From Pseudomonadota bacterium (GTDB taxonomy: Bacteria; Pseudomonadota; Alphaproteobacteria; Rs-D84): a DNA stretch of 45,943 bases. Positions 6,424-14,496 of the stretch are shown in pieces; within the stretch, counting starts at the first letter, position 1; every line of letters starts with the position of its first letter. Under the pieces are notes generated by a model that had not been told where the DNA came from, ran no database searches, and saw only the letters and a program-made list of their open reading frames with translations. The stretch is taken from contig JAEXCU010000014.1 in the NCBI GenBank assembly GCA_023402015.1, forward strand, positions 1 through 45,943, written 5' to 3'. A program made the position numbers and the translations under genes.

Positions 6424-8371
6424 CTGATTTGGCCTTTTTGGTCCGGATGGTTTTTACAGTTTTGGTTGCATTTGGCGCCTTTTTCGCGGCCGTTTTTGCG
6501 GTCTTTTTCTCGCCAGTTTTTGTTGCCTGTTTGTGCGTCGTGCCCAAAACAATTTCTTTGATTTCTTCGCCCGTCAGGGTTTCGCGCGCCAACAATTCTT
6601 CGGCCAATTTTTGAACTGTGTCGCGATTCTTCATCAACAATTTGGTTGCATCTGCATGCGCCGCATCCAACCATTCGCGGATTTCGCCGTCAACAATTTC
6701 CGCTGTTTTTTCAGATGCATTTTCCAATGGCCCACGTGAACCAAATGTTCCAACCTGATTCACAGCGACCATTCCGATTTTTGGCGACAGACCCGCCGTC
6801 GTTATGGAATACCGCGCCAGACGCGTCGCCATGGCAATATCGCTTTCTGCGCCGGTGGTGATTTTGTCCGTGCCAAAGAAAACTTCTTCGGCACTGCGTC
6901 CCGCCAATGCAACGGATAGTTGTGCGCGAACCTCGGCAATGGTCATGGATACCTTTTCATCAATCGGCAAATGCTGAACCATACCCAGGGCACGGCCACG
7001 CGGAATAATTGTCGCCTTGTGAATTGGGTCAATTACATCTGAATAAACAATGCTGATGAATGCATGGCCGGCCTCGTGATAGGCGGTCAGTTTTTTATCT
7101 TCTGCGCGCATTTTGCGAACCTTGCGCGGGCCCATCAGGATTTTATCCCGGGCCTCTTCTACATCCACTGCGCCGATTTCGGCACGACCACCACGGACTG
7201 CGTGCAGGGCCGCCTCGTTCAACAGATTTTCCAAATCTGCGCCGGAAAATCCGGTTGTGCCACGTGCCAAATCCTGCATGTTTACATCACCTGCCACCTT
7301 GATATTTTTGGAATATAAATCCAAAATTTCACGGCGGCCCGCCATATCCGGTAATTCAATATATACCTGGCGGTCAAAGCGTCCCGGGCGCAATAATGCC
7401 GGATCCAACATATCTGGACGATTGGTCGCACCAATGACGATAATGCCGGTATCATTTGAAAAACCGTCCATTTCAATCAACAACTGATTCAGTGTTTGTT
7501 CGCGGTCTTGGTCATTATATGAATGCGTACTGCGACGTTGACCAATGGCATCAATTTCATCAATAAACAAAATGCATGGTGTGTTGCGTTTTGCCATTTC
7601 AAAAATTTCTTTGATTTTGGCAACGCCCAGTCCGACGATTATACCAGAAAAATCACTGCCCGATGCGGCAAAGAATGGAACATTCGCCTCGCCAGCGATG
7701 GCGCGCGCCAGCAATGTTTTACCCGTTCCCGGTTCGCCAGACAACAACACGCCGCGCGGAACGCGTGCACCAACGGCGCGGAACTTTTCTTTGTTTTTCA
7801 AAAAGTCCACAATTTCCATTAATTCTTGTTTTTCAGAATCAATGCCCGCGACATCTTTGAATGTCGTCTTGGTTTTACCGGTTGTAATTTTTGTTGGATT
7901 TTGGCCGACCAAACTGCGACCAATTCCGCCGGCGCCCCCACGCAGGCCGCGGAAAATCCACCATATAAAGAACAATCCCATTAAAATCGGAACCCATGTC
8001 CCCAGGTATTCCGTCCATGATTTTGATGTATCAATTGAAACAGATGCACCGGAATCGGCAATTTTTGTCAGTAATTCTGGGTCATATGTAATTGTTGCGT
8101 TATAACGCGTGCCGTCTTTTAACACACCGGATGCATCATTACCGCGAATGTTCATCGTCTGGATATCGTCCGCGCGACGCAACACATCGGAAAACGACAA
8201 TTCAACCGGTGCGCCGGCGGCAACCTGGCCATTTGGCATTATTTGCGGCACATTGCCATCACGCCAAAATGAAATCAGCCCCATCAATAAAAACAGCAAT
8301 GCAAACACGGCAACAAAGCCAAATGCACCGTCGCGTTTTTTGTTAAATATCTTTTTTTTCTTTTTTTCCAT
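6413..8371 (-). CDS. ftsH: ATP-dependent membrane zinc protease FtsH
   Basis: 652 residues from ATG at 8371, chosen over the longer frame because AGGAA lies 7 bases upstream. It degrades misfolded and regulatory membrane proteins at the inner membrane. Two membrane segments (about 16-35 and 123-141) flank a periplasmic domain. Then comes the AAA module with Walker A GEPGTGKT (212-219), Walker B ILFIDEID (267-274) and RPGRFDR (328-334), and the protease site HEAGH (432-436). The pore loop is odd: F241-SGIIVGLG where the family has F-VEMFVGVG, so the aromatic pore residue is replaced by Ile. The C-terminus is a Lys/Ala/Thr-rich tail. The start overlaps tilS by 29 bp. Confidence 0.97.
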   Translation of the reverse strand: MEKKKKKIFNKKRDGAFGFVAVFALLFLLMGLISFWRDGNVPQIMPNGQVAAGAPVELSFSDVLRRADDIQTMNIRGNDASGVLKDGTRYNATITYDPELLTKIADSGASVSIDTSKSWTEYLGTWVPILMGLFFIWWIFRGLRGGAGGIGRSLVGQNPTKITTGKTKTTFKDVAGIDSEKQELMEIVDFLKNKEKFRAVGARVPRGVLLSGEPGTGKTLLARAIAGEANVPFFAASGSDFSGIIVGLGVAKIKEIFEMAKRNTPCILFIDEIDAIGQRRSTHSYNDQDREQTLNQLLIEMDGFSNDTGIIVIGATNRPDMLDPALLRPGRFDRQVYIELPDMAGRREILDLYSKNIKVAGDVNMQDLARGTTGFSGADLENLLNEAALHAVRGGRAEIGAVDVEEARDKILMGPRKVRKMRAEDKKLTAYHEAGHAFISIVYSDVIDPIHKATIIPRGRALGMVQHLPIDEKVSMTIAEVRAQLSVALAGRSAEEVFFGTDKITTGAESDIAMATRLARYSITTAGLSPKIGMVAVNQVGTFGSRGPLENASEKTAEIVDGEIREWLDAAHADATKLLMKNRDTVQKLAEELLARETLTGEEIKEIVLGTTHKQATKTGEKKTAKTAAKKAPNATKTVKTIRTKKAKSDAK

Positions 8372-9323
8372 TTCTTTTCCTAAAACTTGTTTTGGCACCT
8401 TCGGGAACGATTAAGATTTGTCCGTGCAAACGACGAATGGTGCAGTGCCCCAGGGTAAATTTGCAATCGGCATGCAATTTACTTAGTGCATTATGCAACG
8501 AATTCAAGCGTGGCTGATAATCATTCCCCCCAATGATTTGAATCAAAGTGCCTAAAAACTTTAATCTAATTTCTGGCGCCTGGTCAAATAGAAAAGAATC
8601 AAAAAATAACGCATAATCTTTATTTAATACTTGCGCCACCAATTCCGCCACGTTGCCGTCCATTGCATCACGCGCACGGCCCAAATTTCCAATCGCCAAC
8701 AAAATCCGATCGTCAGAAATTCCCAACTTTTCACCCAGCAAATGACGATTTTTACGAATGCGCACGCGTGTGTAATGCGGGTCGTCGTTCATTTCATCCA
8801 TAAAATATTTAATATTATTGTCATCACAATATTGTTTTAATTCACGACGATAAATATTTAATAATGGTCGTACGATTTTAACCCCGTCGCGATATGAAAT
8901 TGGTCGCATCGCGGCCAGACCGGCCAGGCCACTGCCCCGCCCCAGATTCATCAAAAATGTTTCAATTTGGTCGTCCGCCTGGTGCGCAACCAGCAATGCC
9001 GTGATGTTTTCTGCGCGGCAAAAATCCGTCATAAATTTATATCGGGCGGTGCGGGCCGCGGCCTCTAATCCAGATGTGGGTTTATCATCATTCCAATAAA
9101 AAATTTTACACGGAACATTTAATTGGGCACATAATGATTCAACATATTTGGTTTCTATTTCCGCCGCTGCACGCAGGCCGTGATTTACATGCAATGCAAC
9201 AATGTCCATTTTTAACGCTGCCAACCAACACAACAGACACACAGAATCCACCCCGCCACTGACCGCAACGGCCAGTTTTTGGTCGTGAAAACTGTGCATA
9301 AAATCCGCAAACTTTTTATTCAT
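8343..9323 (-). CDS. tilS: tRNA(Ile)-lysidine synthase
   Basis: 326 residues. It attaches lysine to C34 of tRNA-Ile(CAU) so that it reads AUA. The PP-loop ATPase motif SGGVDS is at residues 20-25, with further family motifs HVNHGLR, HQADDQIETFLMNLGRGSG and MDEMNDD. The C-terminal domain is short compared with E. coli TilS. The ATG at 9323 has a TAAAAT box 9 bp upstream and no ribosome binding site. It is first in an apparent tilS-ftsH-hydrolase operon, an order common in alphaproteobacteria. Confidence 0.93.
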   Translation of the reverse strand: MNKKFADFMHSFHDQKLAVAVSGGVDSVCLLCWLAALKMDIVALHVNHGLRAAAEIETKYVESLCAQLNVPCKIFYWNDDKPTSGLEAAARTARYKFMTDFCRAENITALLVAHQADDQIETFLMNLGRGSGLAGLAAMRPISYRDGVKIVRPLLNIYRRELKQYCDDNNIKYFMDEMNDDPHYTRVRIRKNRHLLGEKLGISDDRILLAIGNLGRARDAMDGNVAELVAQVLNKDYALFFDSFLFDQAPEIRLKFLGTLIQIIGGNDYQPRLNSLHNALSKLHADCKFTLGHCTIRRLHGQILIVPEGAKTSFRKRNGKKEKKDI

Positions 9324-9347
9324 AACGGGTACATTTTATGCTATAAT
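9319..9347 (+). promoter_or_regulatory. Promoter of the LOG-family gene
   Basis: TTCATA (9319-9324), 17-bp spacer, TATAAT (9342-9347). The -35 overlaps the start codon of the divergent tilS gene. Confidence 0.5.
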
Positions 9348-9372
9348 TCGCAAAAATAAAGGAAAAAGAAAA

Positions 9373-9927
9373 ATGGCAGGAAAGTTGAAATCTGTGGCGG
9401 TTTATTGCGGTCATCAATATGGCAATGACCCACAATTTGCAGCAGATGCGGCAAAAATTGGCGCAATGTTGGCAAAAAACAATATCCGCGTCGTCTTTGG
9501 CGGGGGAAATGTCGGATTAATGGGCACCGTCGCAAACGCGGCATTGGAAAATGGCGGATATGTTGCCGGAATAACCACGCACGATGTTATGGCCAAACAG
9601 GAACCATTGCATGACAATCTGAATCACTTTGAAATTGTGGATGGCGTTAACGAACGCAAACAGCGAATGTTTGATATGTCAGATGGATTTGTCATTTTGC
9701 CCGGCGGCACAGGGACATTAAATGAACTGACCGATATTATGACGATGCAACAAATTGGTGAAACGAACAAACCGTTGTTTTTTATGAACACATTGCATTT
9801 CTGGGCACCGTTTTCGCGTCTGTTGATACACATGAAAAACTGTGGATTCTTTGTTCGCCCCCAGGATTATAATATGCACGGTGCGACGACACCCGAAGAA
9901 TTGATTGAAAAAATCCTGAATTATTAA
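9373..9927 (+). CDS. LOG-family nucleotide phosphoribohydrolase
   Basis: 184 residues. The family cleaves nucleoside 5'-monophosphates to base and ribose 5-phosphate and includes plant LOG and bacterial PpnN-like proteins. Motifs: VVFGGGNVGLMG near residues 38-49 and PGGTGTLNE near 115-123, which form the substrate site. Ribosome binding site AAGGAAAAAG precedes the ATG. It ends in a 4-bp tail-to-tail overlap with the DUF167 gene. Confidence 0.88.
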   Translation: MAGKLKSVAVYCGHQYGNDPQFAADAAKIGAMLAKNNIRVVFGGGNVGLMGTVANAALENGGYVAGITTHDVMAKQEPLHDNLNHFEIVDGVNERKQRMFDMSDGFVILPGGTGTLNELTDIMTMQQIGETNKPLFFMNTLHFWAPFSRLLIHMKNCGFFVRPQDYNMHGATTPEELIEKILNY

Positions 9928-10157
9928 AACTGAATTACTTTATCGCGGGCGGTGGCACCGCGAATTATTTGTATGCTGGTTTTCGGAACATTAAAATGCC
10001 GGGCCAGCATTTTTATTACCGCCGCATTTGCATCGCCATCGGTCGGCGCCGCAGTCGTATGCACGCGCAGATTGCCGTTTTCATCCGTTGTTATTTTATT
10101 CTGGCGTGCACGCGGTATTACGCGAATATTAAAAGTCTGTTTTGAATTTGTCATCAC
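9924..10157 (-). CDS. DUF167 (YggU family) protein
   Basis: 76-77 residues. The small alpha/beta fold is marked by the family pattern IRVIPRARQNKI near the N-terminus and TDGDANAAVIKMLA in the middle. Biochemical function is not established for the family. Start is either GTG at 10157 or the next ATG at 10154; both lie inside the 3' end of the HIT gene (overlap about 26-29 bp), so translation is probably coupled to it. Confidence 0.85.
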   Translation of the reverse strand: MMTNSKQTFNIRVIPRARQNKITTDENGNLRVHTTAAPTDGDANAAVIKMLARHFNVPKTSIQIIRGATARDKVIQF

Positions 10158-10476
10158 TCATTATATGCAAATGGAAATGAAATACGCTTTGGCCGGCCGG
10201 CGCACCGGTATTGGCGACCGTTCGGAATCCGCCGTTCAGGCCCAACGTATCAACCGTTTTACGTACGGCATTCCAAAATCCGGCCTGTAATTGCGCGGGG
10301 GCATTGGCGGTAAAATCGTAAATGTCTGTATAATCACCCTTGGGGATAACCAAAACATGTATTTTGGCACGCGGGGCAATATTTTGAAATGCCAGTGCAA
10401 ATTCATCTTCGTAAATTTTCTGGGACGGCATTTCACCACGGATTATTTTTGCAAAAACATTTTCTGAATCATACAT
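10129..10476 (-). CDS. HIT-family nucleotide hydrolase
   Basis: 115 residues. The histidine triad HFHLHI near residues 98-103 supplies the nucleophile that cleaves purine nucleoside phosphoramidates or dinucleoside polyphosphates, as in HinT. The N-terminal FAKIIRGEMPSQKIYEDE stretch is typical. Ribosome binding site AAGGGGAA lies upstream. It is first in a two-gene unit with the DUF167 gene and divergent from groESL. Confidence 0.92.
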   Translation of the reverse strand: MYDSENVFAKIIRGEMPSQKIYEDEFALAFQNIAPRAKIHVLVIPKGDYTDIYDFTANAPAQLQAGFWNAVRKTVDTLGLNGGFRTVANTGAPAGQSVFHFHLHIMSDDKFKTDF

Positions 10477-10534
10477 ATTTATTCCCCTTGTTTGTCGGAT
10501 TTTAGAATATTACACTGAATTTATAAAATCAAGT

Positions 10535-10564
10535 CTTGAAATGGCATCGCGCCGCACTATATTT
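10535..10564 (+). promoter_or_regulatory. Heat-shock (RpoH-type) promoter of groESL
   Basis: CTTGAAA (10535-10541) and CTATAT/TATATT near 10557-10564 with about a 17-bp gap match the alphaproteobacterial sigma-32 pattern (CTTG, then CYTATNT). The same bases also fit a sigma-70 promoter, TTGAAA-17-TATATT. No CIRCE inverted repeat is present. Confidence 0.6.
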
Positions 10565-10594
10565 TTTGCATCAAGCAACAAGGAGAAGACCAAC

Positions 10595-10882
10595 ATGTTA
10601 AAACCATTACATAATTATGTTCTGTTGGAACGCATCGAAGAAGAAAACAAAACCGCCGGTGGAATTATCATTCCCGACAATGCCAAGGAAAAACCATCCC
10701 GTGGCCGTGTAATCGCGGTGGGCGACGGTGCATATGACGGCGACGAACGTATTCCGATGACAGTCCGCGAAAAAGACATTGTTTTGTTTGCCAAATGGGC
10801 TTCATCTGCGAACGAAGTCAAAATTGACGGCAAAGATTACGTTCTGATTAAAGAAACAGATATTTTGGGAATATTAAAATAA
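10595..10882 (+). CDS. groES: Co-chaperonin GroES
   Basis: 95 residues. The heptameric lid of the GroEL chamber. The mobile loop ENKTAGGIIIPDNAKEKPSRG and the core GRVIAVG are clear. The start at 10595 (MLKPLHNY) is set by AAGGAGA at 10580-10586; the open frame continues upstream but would run through the promoter. It lies 24 bp before groEL. Confidence 0.97.
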   Translation: MLKPLHNYVLLERIEEENKTAGGIIIPDNAKEKPSRGRVIAVGDGAYDGDERIPMTVREKDIVLFAKWASSANEVKIDGKDYVLIKETDILGILK

Positions 10883-10906
10883 TAATTAATAAGAAAGGAA
10901 TAAATT

Positions 10907-12523
10907 ATGGCAAAGGAAATCGTATTTGATACAGATAAACTGGCGGCCGGGGTTGATAAACTGGCCAATGCCGTAAAAATCACCATGGGCCCCAAGGGTC
11001 GCACCGTTGTAATTGAAAAATCATATGGCGCGCCGATTGCCACCAAGGACGGCGTTACCGTTGCCAAGGCGGTATCACTGAAAGACCCCCAGGAAAATAT
11101 TGGTGCACGCATGGTTCAAGAAGTTGCCAAAAAGGCCGGCGATGACGCAGGCGACGGAACAACAACCGCAACCGTATTGGCACAAAAAATTATCCGCGAA
11201 GGTCGCCGCGTTATTGCCGCCGGCATGAATCCAATGGATGTCAAACGCGGTATTGATATGGCCGTTTCCGCGGTTGTGGGCGATATTGAAAAACATGCCC
11301 GCCCCGTCAAGGACAGCGGTGAAATTGCCCAGGTTGCAACAATTTCTGCGAATTCAGATCGTGAAATCGGCGAAAAAATCGCCGGTGCCATGGAAAAGGT
11401 CGGCAAAGAAGGCGTAATTACTGTTGAAGAGGCCAAAGGATTGGAAACAGAAATTGATGTCGTAGAAGGCATGCAATTTGACCAGGGATTTATGTCGCCA
11501 TATTTTGTAACCAACAGTGAAAAAATGTTGGCAGAATTGGACGGTGCACAAATCTTGGTTTCTGAAAAGAAAATTACCGGATTACAGGCATTATTGCCCA
11601 TTTTGGAACCAATTGCCCAACAGGGTCGCCCATTGTTGATAATTGCCGAAGATGTGGAATCTGAGGCATTGGCAACATTGGTTCTGAACCGTCTGCGCGG
11701 TGGATTAAAGGTTTGCGCGGTCAAGGCCCCGGGCTTTGGCGATCGCCGCAAAGAAATGTTAAAAGACATTGCGGCCGTAACCGGCGCGACGGTTGTTTCC
11801 GACGACATGGGAATGACATTTGAAAACATTACCCCCGCGGTTTTGGGCACGGCGAAAAAAGTTGTCGTCAGCAAAGATTCCACTTTACTGGCCCAGGGTG
11901 GCGGCGACAAGAAAACAATTGCCGCACGCGCGGATGAAATTCGCAAACTGATGGCGACCGCAACCAGTGATTACGACAAAGAAAAACTGGCCGAACGTTT
12001 GGCAAAATTGGTTGGTGGCGTTGCCGTAATCAAGGTTGGCGGCATGACCGAAACAGAGGTAAAAGAAAAGAAAGACCGCGTTGATGATGCATTGGCCGCA
12101 ACCCGCGCCGCCGTTGCCGAAGGCATCGTTGCAGGTGGCGGTATCGCATTGGTTCGCGCGTCCAAGGCATTGGATAAACTGGCCGGTGAAAACACCGACC
12201 AGACCGTCGGTATTGATATCATCCGTCGTGCGTTGGTTGCACCATGTGCGCAAATTGCAGAAAATGCAGGTGTATCGGGCGAAATTGTCGTTGGCAAGGT
12301 TATGGAATCCAAAGATTACAATTTCGGATACAACGCGCAAACCGGCGAATATGTTGATATGATGAAGGCGGGAATTATTGACCCAGCCAAGGTTGTAAAG
12401 ACCGCAATCCAGGCCGCGGCCAGCACGGCCGGCGTATTACTGACAACCGGTGCGGTTATGTCTGAAATACCCGAAGAAAAACCGGCCGCCCCAATGCAGG
12501 GCGCAATGCCGGGAATGATGTAA
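10907..12523 (+). CDS. groEL: Chaperonin GroEL
   Basis: 538 residues, normal length. ATP-driven protein-folding ring. The N-terminal MAKEIVFDTD, the ATP-site DGTTTATVLAQ and the apical and equatorial signatures are intact. The C-terminal tail is short, ending GAMPGMM rather than long GGM repeats. Ribosome binding site AAGAAAGGA. It is co-transcribed with groES and ends at an intrinsic terminator. Confidence 0.98.
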   Translation: MAKEIVFDTDKLAAGVDKLANAVKITMGPKGRTVVIEKSYGAPIATKDGVTVAKAVSLKDPQENIGARMVQEVAKKAGDDAGDGTTTATVLAQKIIREGRRVIAAGMNPMDVKRGIDMAVSAVVGDIEKHARPVKDSGEIAQVATISANSDREIGEKIAGAMEKVGKEGVITVEEAKGLETEIDVVEGMQFDQGFMSPYFVTNSEKMLAELDGAQILVSEKKITGLQALLPILEPIAQQGRPLLIIAEDVESEALATLVLNRLRGGLKVCAVKAPGFGDRRKEMLKDIAAVTGATVVSDDMGMTFENITPAVLGTAKKVVVSKDSTLLAQGGGDKKTIAARADEIRKLMATATSDYDKEKLAERLAKLVGGVAVIKVGGMTETEVKEKKDRVDDALAATRAAVAEGIVAGGGIALVRASKALDKLAGENTDQTVGIDIIRRALVAPCAQIAENAGVSGEIVVGKVMESKDYNFGYNAQTGEYVDMMKAGIIDPAKVVKTAIQAAASTAGVLLTTGAVMSEIPEEKPAAPMQGAMPGMM

Positions 12524-12527
12524 AAAA

Positions 12528-12551
12528 ATCCCCCCAAATGGGGGATTTTTT
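12528..12551 (+). terminator. groESL terminator
   Basis: Stem TCCCCC/GGGGGA with an AAAT loop, then TTTTTT. Confidence 0.85.
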
Positions 12552-12561
12552 AATGTGCAGT

Positions 12562-12629
12562 GTGAAGAGTGAAAAGTGTAATTAATTTGTTTATATCATA
12601 ACTTACACTTTTCACTCTACCCTCTTCAC
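12562..12629. repeat. Inverted repeat built from GTGAARA heptamers
   Basis: Perfect 16-bp arms at 12566-12581 and 12603-12618, extended outward by GTGAAGAG / CTCTTCAC (12562-12569 and 12622-12629) with a small bulge. Each arm is a tandem of 7-mers (GTGAAGA, GTGAAAA, GTG). Non-coding; lies between the groEL terminator and the promoter of the leader RNA. Confidence 0.55.
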
Positions 12630-12637
12630 TTTCTCTC

Positions 12638-12666
12638 TTGTAATTCCGTTCCAATCATTATATAAT
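12638..12666 (+). promoter_or_regulatory. Promoter of leader RNA copy 1
   Basis: TTGTAA (12638-12643), 17-bp spacer, TATAAT (12661-12666); the transcript should start near 12673. Confidence 0.6.
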
Positions 12667-12672
12667 TCATAT

Positions 12673-12890
12673 GTCAATGGGTGTTCCATTGATGGGGTGT
12701 GAGAACCCGTTCCTTAGCGTCGGAATACATACCAATGGCGCGCAAATGCGCCCATTTTAATATGTGTATGGCGACGAAAAATAAAACTCCTGGACTAAAC
12801 GGTCAGGAGGGTCCGCGAAATATCCAATACGCGGCACAATTCTAAGGATTGTTCTCAACCTCCTGACCACCAAATTTTTGGTGGTTTTTT
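12673..12890 (+). ncRNA. Structured leader RNA, copy 1
   Basis: About 218 bases ending in a terminator (ACCACCAAA / TTTGGTGGT then T6) before the gene at 12945. Elements in order: P1 TCAATGG/CCATTGA (12674-12692); GGGT-GTGAGA-ACCC (12695-12708); a variable domain closed by CGTCG/CGACG; segment A CTCCTG (12787-12792); segment B GGTCAGGAGG (12801-12810); P3 CCGCG/CGCGG (12813-12834); P4 ACAAT/ATTGT (12836-12852); segment C CCTCCTGACC (12859-12868). B can pair with A or, over 10 bp, with C. Copies at 21808, 28693 and 33445 keep the order with changed but complementary bases. Confidence 0.75.
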
Positions 12891-12944
12891 ACTGGTCCTG
12901 CGCACCCTGTGCATCGTGGGATTTCAGAAAAACAGGAGATAAAG

Positions 12945-13577
12945 ATGAACAAAATTTTACTGGGCGCCGCATTGGTGTCCTTAACGCCATTTCCCATCCA
13001 TGCGGTTAGTGTAATGTGCCTGGGCCAGATGTGCACCGGTTCAGAAACAAACAATCTGACCGTTGTGTCCAATTGCACCAGCCAGAATACAAAATGTTAT
13101 GGCAATAATATTGTGGTATCATGCGACATATGCAAAACCGGATACACCCGAACCCAGCAAAGTGCCACCGGCCCGGGATGCAGCAATACAATTACATGGT
13201 ATAATTGCGAGTATAATTCATCGGGCGGCGGCGGGGATACATGCGACGGCACATGCGATAATTGTCTGTCCACATCGTGGACGGCGGCCGATACCGGGTA
13301 TCAAAGCCGGACCAAAGCCACATGCAATACAACGACATGCAAATGCAGTACCAGTCGCGAATACCGATGCGCCGCCGGTTATTACGGTTCACCACCGTTA
13401 ATTCAGCAAATCGGGGCCCTGACCGGTTGTGCGCGTTGTCCCACATCTGGCGTCAGATTTGGAAATTCAGCGGTGGGCAGTACAACCATAACATCGTGTT
13501 ATTTGGCCGCCGGCACCGGTATCAGCGACACCACCGGTACATTCACATATACATCAAATTGTTATTACACAGAATAA
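12945..13577 (+). CDS. Exported Cys-rich protein
   Basis: 210 residues from ATG at 12945, set by CAGGAGA upstream. Signal peptide to about residue 19 (IHA), then a mature chain with about two dozen Cys, several as C-x2-C or C-x4-C, low in charged residues, suggesting a disulfide-rich surface or periplasmic protein. The C-terminus TSCYLAAGTGISDTTGTFTYTSNCYY is shared with the proteins at 21153 and 23120. Preceded by leader RNA copy 1, so probably controlled by attenuation. Function unknown. Confidence 0.8.
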   Translation: MNKILLGAALVSLTPFPIHAVSVMCLGQMCTGSETNNLTVVSNCTSQNTKCYGNNIVVSCDICKTGYTRTQQSATGPGCSNTITWYNCEYNSSGGGGDTCDGTCDNCLSTSWTAADTGYQSRTKATCNTTTCKCSTSREYRCAAGYYGSPPLIQQIGALTGCARCPTSGVRFGNSAVGSTTITSCYLAAGTGISDTTGTFTYTSNCYYTE

Positions 13578-13601
13578 AACCGCCGGTTCGGCGGTTTTTA
13601 A
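13577..13601. terminator. Bidirectional terminator
   Basis: Stem ACCGCCG/CGGCGGT (13579-13595) flanked by A4 and T5. It serves the exported protein and possibly the convergent methyltransferase-like gene. Confidence 0.75.
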
Positions 13602-13609
13602 ACATGCAT

Positions 13610-14479
13610 TTAACGACCCAAAAATAAACTGCGCGAATTTTCCAGGAAATATTTTTTACCCGGCATCGCGCACATAAATCTGTGCAGATATCGCAAAGAG
13701 TTCTGAATCATTTTTGTTTCAATCGTATCGGCGTTTTGGATATCCATTTTTAAACGCTGTAATTTTTTAATATCAAACACATTGCTTTCCGCGGATTGGG
13801 CTTTGTTGTTATATTTAATTTCCAACAGAAAATTTTGGAAATGCGTATTGATAAACTTTAAACGTGCAATTTGTTCGTTTATTTCAATATATGGGAAAAC
13901 ACCCATTGCGATAATCGTATCCAATTGGTGCGATTGCGCCATGGTTTTGCATTCATCCCATTGAATGCTGGCCGGCTCGGCAATACCCAACAAACGAACG
14001 ACAGACGTATAAACATCCATAATTTCTGGGATATCAATGCAATATGTCTGGGCCAATTTATATTCGTTTTGGATTGCGGCGGTCATGGGTGATAAACCAC
14101 AACCCAAATCAACAAATCTGATATTATTGTTGGCTTTTATTTTTTCACCCAGGTAATTAACACTTTCTGAAAATCGCAGGGCATAATGCAAAGACTGCAA
14201 TGGCACATCGGTCGCATGCTCGATACATTTTGCCGGAAATTCTTCGGATTCAATGGTGCGATTTAAAATCTTATGCCCCATTTCCCCTAAATGCGCGCGA
14301 TATTGGGGCCGTTGCATAACGTCCAACAGTGCGCGATTCCATTCGTGCACAAATTGCCCAGTTTCGCGCGAAATTGGAACAATATAATTATTGTATTTTT
14401 TTAATGCGGGTTCCAAAAACATACTGCACGACAATGGAATATCCGCCAAACCAAATTCCAGTTTTTTCTGCTTTCTCAT
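13610..14479 (-). CDS. Class I SAM methyltransferase-like protein
   Basis: 289 residues. Motif I RFVDLGCGLSP at about 120-130 and an acidic motif II (YCIDIPE) indicate an S-adenosylmethionine-binding Rossmann fold. The N-terminal 115 residues are helical and unrecognised. Substrate unknown; the general layout recalls rRNA or small-molecule methyltransferases. GGAAAG precedes the ATG. It follows the GNAT gene by 17 bp and is probably co-transcribed with it. Confidence 0.65.
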   Translation of the reverse strand: MRKQKKLEFGLADIPLSCSMFLEPALKKYNNYIVPISRETGQFVHEWNRALLDVMQRPQYRAHLGEMGHKILNRTIESEEFPAKCIEHATDVPLQSLHYALRFSESVNYLGEKIKANNNIRFVDLGCGLSPMTAAIQNEYKLAQTYCIDIPEIMDVYTSVVRLLGIAEPASIQWDECKTMAQSHQLDTIIAMGVFPYIEINEQIARLKFINTHFQNFLLEIKYNNKAQSAESNVFDIKKLQRLKMDIQNADTIETKMIQNSLRYLHRFMCAMPGKKYFLENSRSLFLGR

Positions 14480-14496
14480 ATTACTTTCCGTTTCAC

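Noticed and set aside
12800..12834. Leader RNA as a T-box riboswitch
   Set aside because: AGGGTCCGCG recalls part of a T-box, but the full T-box bulge and a specifier loop are missing and other copies do not keep these bases.
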